The notes below the pieces were generated by a model. The model saw only the letters and a list, made by a program, of their open reading frames with translations. It made no database searches and was not told the origin of the DNA. A stretch of DNA of 64,000 nucleotides from Mytilus galloprovincialis. Lineage: Eukaryota; Mollusca; Bivalvia; Mytilida; Mytilidae. The stretch's first letter is position 1, and each line of letters starts with the position of its first letter. The stretch lies in NCBI RefSeq assembly GCF_965363235.1, contig NC_134839.1:76595410-76659409 (forward strand). Reading direction: 5' to 3'. Shown here piece after piece: positions 22,386 through 32,835 of this stretch. Position numbers and translations under genes: made by a program.

Positions 22386-23454
22386 TTGTGTTTCCAGTTT
22401 TGTACTTTGTCATACGGTACTATGTGAGGTCGTACATAAAAAATGTTATTGTTCCCCGAGGACAAAATTTAAACATTTTTGTTTGTTTGTAAATCTCATT
22501 TTATTAATCGTTGGACTTTTTGGAAATTAAACCACTTACAATAGAGTAAATCTGTAGACGAAAAGAGCTTTTGGCGTACAAAGTTTTAAACCTTATTCCT
22601 TTTATTCTAACCTAAGCCGAATGACCTGGTTTTCCTTCACTCTACTGGATACCCGAGTTTCATAAAGAAAATAACACTTGATTCACTGTAAGCGTCAGAA
22701 ACGCTTTTATGGATTTTCCTTCATAACGATTTGTCAGATCTAAACATTTGAAAGCAAGATATATGTATATATACTTTGAATCGATGAAGCAATATTTAAG
22801 ATTAGAATTGCCAGAGGGAGTGGGAACCTTTTTATTTCTTCATATTTTCATAATTCATCTTTGGACTTTTTTATTTGGATCATGTTAGTACCGACCACTG
22901 ACTACTGCACTGCTGTTACCTTAGAAGGAGACTATCAGTTCATCAGCAGCGGCATCAACTAATGAAAACAACACTTGATATAGACATGCGGGGATAATAA
23001 CGTTAACATATTTGTCATGGAGAACGACCGAGGACAACAACATATTTGTCATTGAGACTCGACTGGGGCTTTCAACATTTTGAATTTTGTTCATAGACCG
23101 ATTCTGTTATTTTTTCCAGTTTGTATCGTCGACCTTACTGCTTTAATCCATTCTTGCCTACTACCAATCATTGAGTCTGGCAAAATCCTTGCCACAAATT
23201 GCATTTGACAAAATTAGAACACAAAAAAATATAGCCAAAACCATAAAAGGTCTACTTTGTCTGAGAGAAGGAAGACATACGGTATATCTAATTCAATCCA
23301 AAAAAAAATATGGTTCTGACCAAGTATAAACATGTCCTCGGACACAGGTTCTTAAATTCATATAAATCAGGTATGTGTATTCTTATCTTCCAATTCTTAC
23401 ATTTATGGAATGTTTCGACTCATTAAAAAGTAATGAAAACAAGAGGGCTTTCTA

Positions 23455-23690
23455 TTGCCTATTATGTCTATTATGTCTGTTTCTTTTGTCCACACATTGT
23501 TGTCAATATAAGGCAATTTTATGCGACTGTCATACAAGTAAGAGGTTTTGCTAGTTAAAAACCAGGTTTAATTCACCACTTTCTACAAAGGAAAATGCCT
23601 GTACCAAAAATATGACAGCTTTTATTGTGTTTGATGTGTTTGAGCTTTTAATTTTGCAATTTGATTAGGGACTTACCATTTTGAATTCTC
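23455..23690 (-). repeat. AAGCTCAAACACATCAAAC family repeat, inverted copy
   Basis: Minus-strand reading gives AAAAGCTCAAACACATCAAA, TGGTACAGGCATTTTCC, TGGTGAATTAAACCTGG and CTTGTATGACAGTCGCAT. These are the landmarks of the plus-strand copies at 25805-25995 and 28085-28275. This copy lies 3' of the C1q gene. Confidence 0.75.
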
Positions 23691-23977
23691 AGAGTTTGGT
23701 ATTTTAATTTTGGCATAGAAAGAATTAATATATTTTTATAAGCTGTTCAAAGGACGGATTTAACGCTTGTGTAACTTTGTGTTGCTTACAAAACACTTTG
23801 AAAGACTGTATCGCTCATTATGTTCATGTACATGTATATTGTTGAACTATAATCATAAGAAATCTTTTTTATCAACAAAACTGAGAATATGATTAGCTTT
23901 CTGATCATTCTCATTAAGACTTTTTTAAAAAGATAATAGTATTTCAGACTTCATTTAATTAAGTTGATGTTAATAAT

Positions 23978-25242
23978 CTACTGGACTAGCCATCCTGAAA
24001 ATGTTGGTTTACCATGTAAGTTACTGCCAATCTTACCATCTCCGGCATATACAGAATGATTCCGAACATAAACTGTATCACCTTTCGACACATGTGCAAC
24101 AACTGTACCACTGACTGACTCATCATCACCGTTTTTTGCACGTAAGAATGTAGACCCGTAAACAGAATCGTTTATCATCAGTTCAGTCGAATGTTCGCCT
24201 GACCATACTCTGATGGCCCATATAAATACGTACATTCCTGACTTAGGACATGTAAATACTCCAGTATGACTGTTGTAGCCTTTTCCTTCGTTTGTCTTTG
24301 TCACATCAAACACAAGTCTACGACCAGCTCCCGGAAACACGTGTTTTGAAATGTAAGCATGAAATGCAATAACTTGAGGGATTGTCTCACCGCCTATAAT
24401 TCTACCAGTTACGCTGACTTCATATCGGCCTACAAAATCGTTAAATATTCATTAATAAAATCATTAAGTAAACTAAAGTTCTGATAACACAAACACATAA
24501 AAGCTATTTTGCGTACTAAAACATTGAAATCAAACACAAGGGACTTTCTTTTGAATGAAAAATAAGCGAGTTGAAAATCTGACTCATAATTTTATTTTAA
24601 CTGATCGGGCGGAGCTCGCGTTTTGATTTGAATAAGGACAGTCTATTTGAAAATATGTGCGATAAGGATGATTGCCCGTAAATTATTATTGATTTCTAAT
24701 CACTTATCAGTGTCACTAAACGGATATACAAAAAAACTGAGTGTATGATATGGGACCAATAACTGGACACTTCATTGATGAGTTTATCCCAAAACTCCTG
24801 CTATAGATGGACTGGTCTTTAATAAGCGATCCGGTTAAACTCCGCCCAGTCAAGTGAAATAAATAAGTAATATTTGGTTTCAAAATTGTAGCATTCCAGG
24901 ATAATGAAATTGAGAATGGAAATGGTGAATGTGTCAAAGAGACAACAACCCGGCAATAGAACAGACAACAGCCAAAGGCTACCAATGGGTCTTCAATGCA
25001 GCGAGAACCTCCCACACTCGGAGGCGTACTTTAGCTGGCCCCTTAACAAATATGACTACTTGTTCAGTGACATTGGACGTCATACTAAACTCCGAATGAT
25101 ACACAAGAAACTAAAATTTAAACCCATACAAGAATAACAAAGGCCAGAGGCTAGTGTACTTACTGTCTGTTGTTTGGCATGAAGTTTTAGCAGATACATC
25201 TCCAGTAATAACAACAAGGACAAGTATTATAGACGTCAACAT
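23978..25242 (-). CDS. Secreted C1q-domain-containing protein (sghC1q type), intact
   Basis: CDS = complement of 23978-24429 joined to 25164-25242, 531 nt, 176 aa. Exon 1 starts at the ATG of MLTSIILVLVVITG and encodes an 18-residue signal peptide ending near VSA, then KTSCQTTD. It ends in phase 1 at a GTAAGT donor. Exon 2 follows TTTTGTAG and encodes one C1q domain (about residues 45-176) with the family's landmarks: IPQVIAFHAYIS, GAGRRLVFDVTKTNEGKGYN, TGVFTCPKSGMYVFIW, ELMINDSVYGSTF, VSGTVVAHVSKGDTVYVRN and C-terminal FSGWLVQ. There is no collagen stalk or coiled coil. Bivalve sghC1q proteins are secreted recognition molecules of innate immunity that bind microbial surfaces as trimers. The ligand here is unknown. 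The start is chosen because the same ATG, signal peptide and splice phase recur in two sister copies. The 734-bp intron is enlarged by two insertions. I saw no AATAAA close to the stop. Confidence 0.9.
24599..24855. mobile_element. MITE-like element in the C1q copy 3 intron
   Basis: The left end AACTGATCGGGCGGAG and right end CTCCGCCCAGTCAAGT are imperfect inverted repeats. The 257-bp block is absent from the corresponding introns of copies 1 and 2. Confidence 0.6.
24898..25150 (+). repeat. TACATTGGCTATATGTATAGGG family repeat in the C1q copy 3 intron (opposite orientation)
   Basis: It runs from TTGAGAATGGAAATGGTGAA through CAAAGAGACAACAACCCG, CAAAGGCTACCAATGGGTCT and TTTAGCTGGCCCCTTAACAA to AAAGGCCAGAGGCTAG. 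It is the reverse complement of 62645-62985. The sister genes lack it. ORFs on both strands here are repeat shadows. Confidence 0.8.
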
Positions 25243-25257
25243 TTTAGTTCACTTTTA

Positions 25258-25310
25258 GTCCGAGTGCAACACCGTTATTTTGATGGGAAAACAAATGTTT
25301 TATGAACGTT
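25258..25310 (-). promoter_or_regulatory. Core promoter region of C1q copy 3
   Basis: It aligns with the promoters of copies 1 and 2: minus strand GTTCATAAAACATTTG, then AATAACGGTGTTGCACTCGGAC just before the ATG at 25242. The TATA-like CATAAAACA (about 25297-25305) sits in the place of GTTATAAAAA in copy 2. The element is weaker than in copy 2, though this is the intact gene. Confidence 0.4.
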
Positions 25311-25469
25311 CTGTCAAACATTAATGTTACAATTGCGTGTTCATGACATGAAATTAGATAGGTTTTTTTTTTATAAAAAGCGTCAAATTGCCAAAAAACA
25401 AATAACTGTAAAATTGTACTAGAAAAAATAGACATCAATCTATTTTTTTTCTTTTTTTTCACCTCTCTT

Positions 25470-25800
25470 CAATATTCAGTTGATTCCCATTGGTGTTTTA
25501 AGCTGTAGAACGTATATGCACCTAATATCTTTAAACATATCGGCATCTTATTGAAATTATGATTACATAAGAATTTGCTATGTAATTGCAAACATCCATT
25601 TTTAGAGCTAAAAATGCAAAACATTTCGTCGCTTCAAAACTCATCAAATTATTTGTTACTAAACTGAAGACTGACGAAAAACACTTGTATGTATCGATAA
25701 GAGGGACTTAGCACAACACTAAATTGGAAAAGTATTCGATTTATCTTGCTCTTTGTTGTAATTGTCTTAATTGCAGGTAGTTTGAATCAAGTGCAAATTG
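25470..25800. other. Anonymous sequence
   Basis: No feature is supported. A TTG-initiated frame at 25746 resembles a signal peptide, but it has no ATG and runs into the dispersed repeat that follows. Confidence 0.45.
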
Positions 25801-25804
25801 TAGT

Positions 25805-25995
25805 TACAAAAACGAGAAAGTCCCTAATCAAATTGCAAAATCAAAAGCTCAAACACATCAAACGAATGGATAACAACTGTCATATTCCTGACAAGGTACA
25901 GGCATTTTCCTGTGTAGAAAATGGTGGATTAAACCTGGTTTTATAGCTAGCTAAACCTCTAACTTGTATGACAGTCGCCTATAATTCCATTATAA
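25805..25995 (+). repeat. AAGCTCAAACACATCAAAC family repeat
   Basis: GAGAAAGTCCCTAATCAAAT, then CAAAAGCTCAAACACATCAA, then GGTACAGGCATTTTCCTGTG, then TGGATTAAACCTGGTTTTAT, then CTTGTATGACAGTCGCC. It lies in the opposite orientation to 23455-23690, on the other side of C1q copy 3. Confidence 0.8.
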
Positions 25996-25999
25996 TGAT

Positions 26000-26930
26000 A
26001 ACGATGTGTGTATATTATTTGAATCAAATTTCAGTACATGGCTAAATCATTTATGCTTGAATCATATTTTTCGGATTTTAACTCAATGTTTTTTTCTCTG
26101 GACTGTAAATGTCATAATTCTGATTGTATAACTTGAGTATCTATTAATGTAAATTATGACATTTCTATCAACCTTTTATAGAGATTCTGATTATTGTATG
26201 GATATTTTCTTCGGCAATAGTTTCAGGGATGCTATTGTTTGGCTAAATCAGTATTACTTTATCGTGGCAACAAATATATCCTTTATCCATATACGAAAAA
26301 CAGTTATTCAACCAATGTCTTTGTTACATTTAGTAACACGGACTAGTTTTGGGTTATCTCTCTTTGACTTGGAAATCGTTATTTTTTTTTAATTTCTGAG
26401 GTGAAAAAATTATACATTTTGCTCTTTAAAGTTTTTTATATAGTTTGAATGTACATATTTGTATTTGACAACGTCAGTAACTCATCGCATCGTTGCCTAG
26501 TATAACATAGAACTTCCGATACGCATTGCTGTGAAAAAGACCCTACAATGGAATGTTTAGTCTTTTCCAATTCTATTTAAAAGTATTTACACAGATGCAG
26601 AACAATTAAGACACAAAACAAACTTTTATTCTTGCATCATACAATACATTCAGAAAAAACCCATGCATTGATTGAACAATACCAATATAAATATAACCTT
26701 AATGAATAAGTCTATCAAGATAAGAAATAAAGATGTAAAGGAAAATTTCTAAACCTATTAGTTTTATAAATGATAAAACAGTCAAAAACTTAATATGAAT
26801 GATCAACTTTTAATTAATGTTAACAGCTGTCATCATACTCCAAGAATAAATCTCGATAAATGTGATAAAATTACATAATGTTTTCACTGGTTTATGCTAT
26901 GTTTTTTCCTGTTGTAAATGTATTTTAGCA
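26000..26930. other. Anonymous AT-rich sequence
   Basis: A 78-codon plus-strand frame at 26156-26392 has no recognisable domain or splice context. No other feature. Confidence 0.45.
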
Positions 26931-26934
26931 ATGA

Positions 26935-27330
26935 AAATAAACTCATCATAGATACCAGGATTAAATTTTGTATATATGTCAGACGCGCATTTCGTCTACA
27001 AAAGTCTCATCAGTGACGCCCAAATCCAAAAAAGTTAAAAAGGCCAAATAAAGTACGAAATTGAAGAGCATTTATGACCAAAATTCATAAAAAGTGTGCC
27101 AAATACAGCTAAGGTAATCTATTCCTGACGTAGAAAAGACTTAGTATTTCAAAAATTTAAAATTTTGTAAAAAATTAATTTATTAATATGACCATATCGC
27201 TGATAATTCATGTCAGCACAGAAGTGCAAACTACTGGGCTGATGATACCCTCGGGGAATTAAAACTCCAGCAGTGGTACCGACCCAGTGGTTGTAAATAA
27301 AATCATCATAGATACCAGGATTGACATTTA
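26935..27330 (-). mobile_element. Hammerhead-bearing dispersed repeat (retrozyme-like), copy B, with start of a second monomer
   Basis: The terminal segment ATCATAGATACCAGGATT occurs at about 26944 and again at about 27306, 362 bp later, so more than one monomer length is present in tandem. Between them lie the body shared with copy A (AAAAAGTTAAAAAGGCCAAA, then TACAGCTAAGGTAATCTAT) and a further segment (CTACTGGGCTGATGATACC) not seen in copy A. Tandem monomers with hammerheads are the known structure of retrozymes. Confidence 0.75.
26958..27027 (-). ncRNA. Hammerhead ribozyme (type I), copy B
   Basis: Minus strand: outer stem GGATT/AATCC, stem I GUCA/UGAC, core CUGAUGA (27007-27013), stem II GACU/AGAC with one A-A mismatch, then GAAA, a minimal stem III and an intact GUC cleavage triplet. 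Copies A and B have lost different parts. The very short stem III is typical of hammerheads that cleave as dimers. Confidence 0.72.
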
Positions 27331-27339
27331 AGTGGTTTA

Positions 27340-28080
27340 CTAAAATGTTACGCTTTCAGAAATCAAAGCCAGTCCTGCCAACACTCACGTGTATCGGAAC
27401 AAACTAATGACAGATTAAGTACCAACCATAGAGATATTCAAAATCAAAATAAACTTGTTGATAAATTGTGGTGCCTGTTACGCAAGTTTCTGTTTATAAA
27501 AAAAATATTTAGTTTTCTATTTCGTCGTCTTGGGAACATCATCTTAATTGTTATTACTCTGCATGACGACCCATTCTGATCCTTAATAGTTATACTTGGA
27601 TATTAACCAACATTACATGTTCACTGTCAGTTGGAACATATCAGATGTAAGCCTTTTTAGACAGTTTTTCGTAGATTGTAGTTTTTTTGGAGTTTTTTGT
27701 AACTCATCCCAATCTTTGAATAAGGGAATCTTAATCAAGGCTTATAGATACATGTATATTAAAATCAAAATCAATCAATCAGTTTAATTGTGCGTATTAT
27801 CATTTTGCCTTAAAAATATCTTTCTAATATCTATATAGAAGACAAATACAATTCACAAGAGCCCATTTAATTGGTTTAATAAAAGTTAACGTTTAAAAAA
27901 ATGGAAAGTGAGGAATTTTACTGTCATGTATAGTTTTTATTGAACTGCCGGGGTTAAAGTACTTATCGGTACTTAAAACAATATTCAAAGATCTAAAAAT
28001 AATGTTAAATTGGTAACCTTACAGAATAAGTTTATTTAAAAAGTAAAATCCCAAAAATATAGAACTCCGAGAAATTCAAA
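27340..28080. other. Anonymous sequence
   Basis: No gene or recognisable repeat can be supported. Confidence 0.45.
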
Positions 28081-28084
28081 AAGG

Positions 28085-28275
28085 AAAGGCCCTAATAAAA
28101 TGGCAGAAATCAAAAGCTCAAACACATCAAACAAATGGATAATAACTGTCATAGTCCGGACTTTCGTCTGTAGAAAAGGGTGGATTAAACTTGGTTTCAC
28201 AGCTAGCTTAACCTCTCACTTGTATGGCAGTCGCATCGAATTACATTATATTGACAACGATGTGTGAACAAAACA
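28085..28275 (+). repeat. AAGCTCAAACACATCAAAC family repeat, copy 3
   Basis: AAATCAAAAGCTCAAACACA, AATGGATAATAACTGTCATA, GGGTGGATTAAACTTGG and CTTGTATGGCAGTCGCATC follow the family order, with an internal deletion compared with 25805-25995. It continues into GACAACGATGTGTGAACAAA. Confidence 0.8.
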
Positions 28276-28606
28276 AATAGACATTATAGGAAAAAATGTA
28301 AAACATAAGGGTACAGCAGTCAACTTTGTGTTATAATTTTAATCACTATAAAAACAAACAAATATGTAACAAAGAATCACTAAATGGCATATTAGCTAAA
28401 ATTAGAGATAGGAATACAGAAATTTACCATAGCACAATAACACAATGACGGGATGTATAAGTACAGAGATATATGTATCAAAGAATCATAAAAAAGCATA
28501 CAGATTTTAAGAATCGTATTTACGTTACGAGTTCGATTAATAACATCAAAAGTAAGAATTTGATATCCCGTTTGTATTAAGTTTTCTACACAGTCATGTA
28601 TATAAA

Positions 28607-28830
28607 TATAAGAAGATGTGGTATGAGTGCCAATGAGACAACTCTCCATCCAAGTAACAAATTATAAAAAAATAAACCATTATAGGTCAAGCCACGGCCT
28701 TCAACACGGAACATGGCGCTCACACCGAACAGCAAGCTATAAAGGGCACCAAAAATTACTATTGTAAAACCATTCAAACGAGAAAATCAATGGTCTAATC
28801 TATATAAAAACGAAAAACGAGAAACAATAA
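28607..28830 (+). repeat. GATGTGGTATGAGTGCCAATGA family repeat, near full length
   Basis: From AAGAAGATGTGGTATGAGTG through CAATGAGACAACTCTCCATC, CCACGGCCTTCAACACGGAA, CACACCGAACAGCAAGC and CAAACGAGAAAATCAATGGT. Copies lie at 3281 (-), 15676, 17303, 18534, 39500 and 56690 (-). No ORF is conserved among them. Confidence 0.8.
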
Positions 28831-28839
28831 TAGTCTTGT

Positions 28840-30525
28840 TTAGAATTTTCAATTATATTTAATATTGACGGTTTGAACAAAAGGCAGATACAAAAGTGAA
28901 AAGGCGAAAATATTCATGACAAAAGCGTAGACCACACAATGGACAAAGGAAAGAATGGCAAAAGACTCTTAAAAAGATGCACAACGAAAAAAACTCAGAT
29001 ACTGAACTCGATTAACAGCGCTAAATCGCAGATTAGTTTTTACGTCGACTCATACATTCTAACTGCTGGTGTAATTCAGAAGACCTCAGTTTTAAGACTG
29101 CAATTTGCAAGAAGACACATCAAATGCATACCACTGAACATGTTTCACCCTAGAACAGAAAATACAGTAAAAGGTATGAAATACGAAATTTGAAGAAGAG
29201 AGAGGGAATTTTGAAAGAGATTTCCCAGTATTGTAAAAGGGCTATATGAGCCAATTATGTACATTGTATGAACATTTGCGCAAAAATTCTAAGCTAGAAT
29301 TTGGATATTTGGAATCAGTTAAATTCATTACTTTTATTATGTACGAATACAAAGGTTTAGTGTTGCATTTTAATGAATAAGAAATTGAAATAGTGTGCTG
29401 TTTTTCTGGCATCAAAATCTTTCTATTTTATATATCAAACATTAGTTTTTTTTTATCGATATAACATGTATAATGGGTATTGATAATATAAGTTTGCTAA
29501 AAACAGTGCTGCTATGACATTGATAATATATTCCTACTGTTTTCAATTACAAAATACGTGAAAAATGAATCGTTTTTCTGTCACTAAAACGGCGATTTAT
29601 ATTTTTTAGTTTCGCAAAAATGGGCCACCTATAATTATTTCGCTAAAATAGGTTATATATCGGCGCTATAACACTTCCGGTTATTTAGGTAAAAATGTCA
29701 CCCAATGCAGGTCTTCGATGATATGCAAGTGTAAGGAAATACAAAGTAGCTTTCATCTAGAACAAGAAAAGCATGGAATATTTACAAGCTCATGTTAGGC
29801 ATCGAATAATCAATCAGAAATGATTTCTACAATAAATTCTGTCGTAAAATTTCGGCAACCGAATTACATCAAAACAATTTTCCAATATGTGTCATTTATT
29901 GCAACACACCACAGTATTGAATATGTCGTTAACCGGCATTTAAGGATAATTTTACAGCAATTTATCGCTTTAATAACACCAATTACCCCAAGTAAAATTA
30001 CATTATTGAATATATAGAATATAATCTACGTTGAAACACTAGGGCATGTCAAACAAATGTAATCTATAAATGAATTCATTATTGAGGTGTTCAACAGTAT
30101 TACTAGTACCAGAAAACCAATTATAATTGTAATGATTGACTCAATTATGAATCATAGCAAACCAGCTGCAACAAGTGGCACGTGCCATCTGGGCGAACGG
30201 AATCAGTGTCGAATTTGCATGTTTTTAGTGATAAAGTTGCAGTACCGGTTTAGAGAGATATAATTCCAGGTACAGATATCGATTTCTTTGTTACCAAACT
30301 ATCATTTCATAATTAATCATATAAATGATGACATTTTAATTCGTGATTCATGGCATAAATAATGTATCTAGACGTTTACTAGAATATGGATCTAGGAAAT
30401 TCTCTCTTGAGAAATGATAAAATCTCCATACATGTATTTGGACTCAGTCGTTCAGAGGTTTTAAAAATAATAAAATCAAATTTATGATGAAATGAAATAA
30501 TATACAAAGAAAATGCAAATAGATC
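28840..30525. other. Anonymous AT-rich sequence
   Basis: Short ORFs (84 codons at 28939, 65 codons at 29820) have no recognisable domain. About 28900-29180 resembles 11940-12120 (ATTCATGACAAAAGCGTAGA, AAGGAAAGAATGGC, TTTGCAAGAAGACACA), so it is another dispersed repeat rather than a gene. Confidence 0.45.
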
Positions 30526-30529
30526 TTCC

Positions 30530-30700
30530 GATTAAGAAAGAGGAACAAATATACCAGAGGTACATTCAAACTCATAAATAAAACAAAATCAACGGACAAG
30601 GCCATGACTATAAAAGAAAAGCCAAAGCAAACAAACAAAAGTACACAAAACACAATATAGAATACTGAATACATTAAGACTAAAAGGCATCAGTAAACAA
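30530..30700 (+). repeat. GAAAGATACCAGAGGGACA family repeat
   Basis: ATATACCAGAGGTACATTCA, AAACTCATAAATAAAACA, AGGCCATGACTA and ACACAATATAGAATACT follow the family order with substitutions. Confidence 0.65.
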
Positions 30701-30709
30701 AGTGACAGC

Positions 30710-32140
30710 TCATGGCCTGAAACCGGATTGTTTAAGCAGTTTTGCCTGCAGCCATAGTTGTGACAGATTTTCGGGAACGCGTTTCATCGATGGTTACATT
30801 TCAGTTTCTCATAAAAAAAAACCCTTGCCAATGGATTCACTTGAAGTAACATAATGTCATGTTTAAATCAATGTTAAAATTGCAGTCAATATGGCAAAAT
30901 AAGAGAAGTGACATACACCAATAGCAATGAGACGACTTCTCTTAAAACACAATGTTCTGGGGGAGAAACAGATAAAAAAAAATTGTCAATTTACATTTTA
31001 CAAAGTATTGAGCTATTATGCATCGTTTGTGGTCTTGACAAGTTGTATATAATGTCAACAGAGAATACTACAGACTTAACATCAACGCAAGATTCTTACA
31101 AGGTCTTAAACAAGGTTTACAATGAACCATTGACGTTATTTCAATGCAGACAAGACAAAGAAATAAGTAAAACAAATGAATACAAACAACAATACCGAAA
31201 ATACTGCATCATAAAATGTTACTGGTGCGAACTCAAAATAATGGATCTTAATTCTGGAAATGGAAATCGTGGTTACGTGTATATTCTAACAATAGAACAG
31301 TTCAGAATAAAAACAATGCTGTCTGCTCTTTATGTTCATAATACAGTGTAGTACAGTAAAACAAATAAGTTGTTTTTGAATAAATATAAAACCACATAAT
31401 TTCGAATCAACAGTATCATAGATTTTATCAATTAAAGTGTATGAATCATCGATGCTATAAAGAAATTATAGTTTGAAAGACAATTAAGTGATTTTTATTT
31501 GGATCATTACATTTTACAGCTATTAACGACGAGCAATAACAGCAAATATGGTAATAGTCGATGATAGGAGCACAAACTGTTCCTTTAAGAATACCGTTAC
31601 TTTACAATAATTATGATCATAAAAGAGAAATAAAATATTCTGAAGCAAAGGCTAAAATTAAATTTTAAGTCTATAGCAGATAAAGCCTCACAAAGAGCAG
31701 TCAAAATTTTTTTGTCAACGACGACTACTCCTATTTCAGTTGAACATCCCAAAATTAATTGATTCTGCTTTTGATATAAGCTTTGTCTTAAATGTGTATT
31801 GAGGATCATTATATAGAGGCAGAAATGTTTTCAGTGGTTTGTACAGTAGCCTCAATATTAATTATTAAAACAAAACGTGAATTCTTCTCTTACAAGTTTA
31901 ACGTAAATATTTTGCTGTCACAATATGTATGATTGATGTATGCATATGGTTTGCATCTAGAGGGGTGTTTTAGAAGACAACAACAAAAAACGTGAAGCTT
32001 TGTACATATGCTTAACGTCAGGAGGTTTTGATTAAAAAAAATATTTGTATCTGGCTTACATCAATTTATATAATCATGATAATTGTTTCATTATGACTTG
32101 TTTGAACTGAAATTAAATTAAAGTAAGATTAGAAAACGCG
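30710..32140. other. Anonymous sequence with the longest non-repeat frame
   Basis: A 147-codon frame at 30908-31351 starts at GTG inside a diverged GATGTGGTATGA-type repeat. It has no signal peptide, domain or splice signals. It is Lys/Asn/Tyr-rich, as expected for AT-rich DNA. It is not called as a gene. Confidence 0.4.
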
Positions 32141-32143
32141 CAC

Positions 32144-32285
32144 CTGCAATCACTTTTATTCCTTGGAAAAACATTGGATTAGTTGTAAACACTTGCTCTG
32201 ACCATGACAATAAGATCTTATTTACAGAAATATGATTACAGGTATATAAGACAAGAAGTATTATAAATGCACTTGTTGGTGACAT
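32144..32285 (-). CDS. Candidate first coding exon of a secreted or membrane protein
   Basis: On the minus strand an ATG at 32285 opens MSPTSAFIILLVLYTCNH, a good signal-peptide shape, followed by SVNKILLSWSEQVF and NPMFFQGIKVIAG. The frame meets a CAG|GTGCGC donor-like site after 32144, giving phase 1, the commonest phase for secreted-protein exons. It lies head to head with another signal-peptide exon at 32772, with 486 bp between the two ATGs. No matching second exon is recognised and the donor is weak, so the call rests on shape alone. I recognise no family. Confidence 0.3.
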
Positions 32286-32630
32286 AATTATAACGCCTGT
32301 TGCACACTCGAGGTTGCACACCTTAGGATTCACGACTATAACTGGATACGATACATTCGTCTACCTCTTGAATGTAGTATTTAAGCTTCATTAAATGACA
32401 GAAATCCATAATTTTAGTGTTTATTAGTCTTAGGAAATGGCTACGGCTAAACTAATCGTTAAAACACGACGCTTATATTGGAAACAAACAGACAAGATAC
32501 TGAAAAAGAAAATACGTTAATTTGTTCTTTCATTTGTTGCACTTTTACTGTCGATAGTAACGATAACCTTATCGCATGGTGGTGATGTAATTGCTAGGAT
32601 ATTTTTTATTCAATTAAACCCAGGAAATAT

Positions 32631-32660
32631 GGGATATAAAATGTATAACTTATAAAAATC
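32631..32660 (+). promoter_or_regulatory. TATA-like boxes upstream of the 32772 exon
   Basis: GGGATATAAAATG (32631-32643) and CTTATAAAAATC (about 32649-32660) lie 110-140 bp upstream of the ATG at 32772, consistent with a short 5' UTR. Confidence 0.4.
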
Positions 32661-32771
32661 ACGACACGCCTCAACGTTTAAAGGGACGATTCTGTACAGT
32701 TGAGTAGGCAGTATAATGTAAACAGTAGGATAACAACACACTACATATTCTAACTTTATTTCATATTTTAA

Positions 32772-32835
32772 ATGGAATTTGCCGTGATTTTTCTAACATT
32801 TTCATTGACATGGATTTTATCCCAGTCCACTGAAG
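32772..32835 (+). CDS. Candidate first coding exon (signal peptide) of a secreted protein
   Basis: ATG at 32772 opens MEFAVIFLTFSLTWILSQSTE, a typical signal peptide with a hydrophobic core and a probable cleavage near SQS-TE. It ends in phase 1 at AAG|GTAAGA, a strong donor. TATA-like boxes lie upstream. The exon is 64 nt, close in size and phase to the 79-nt signal exons of the C1q genes in this window, though the sequence is unrelated. I could not identify a second exon in the next 15 kb by eye. The gene may continue far downstream or may be a remnant. Confidence 0.5.

Larger units (their letters stand above)
22400..25460. repeat. Segmental duplication carrying a C1q gene, copy 3
   Basis: Collinear with copies 1 and 2: 22430-22590 matches 3580-3750 and 8710-8880 (ATTGTTCCCCGAGGAC, ATCTGTAGACGAAA). 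About 22810-23350 matches 4120-4690. The C1q gene follows. It is enlarged by repeat insertions at 23455-23690 and within the intron. Confidence 0.75.

Noticed and set aside
25746..25946. Signal-peptide-like frame LLFVVIVLIAG
   Set aside because: It begins at TTG with no ATG and runs straight into the AAGCTCAAACACATCAAAC dispersed repeat.
30908..31351. 147-codon plus-strand frame
   Set aside because: It starts at GTG inside a diverged dispersed repeat, shows no domain, signal peptide or splice signals, and its composition is what AT-rich random sequence gives. One frame of this length is expected by chance in a window this size.
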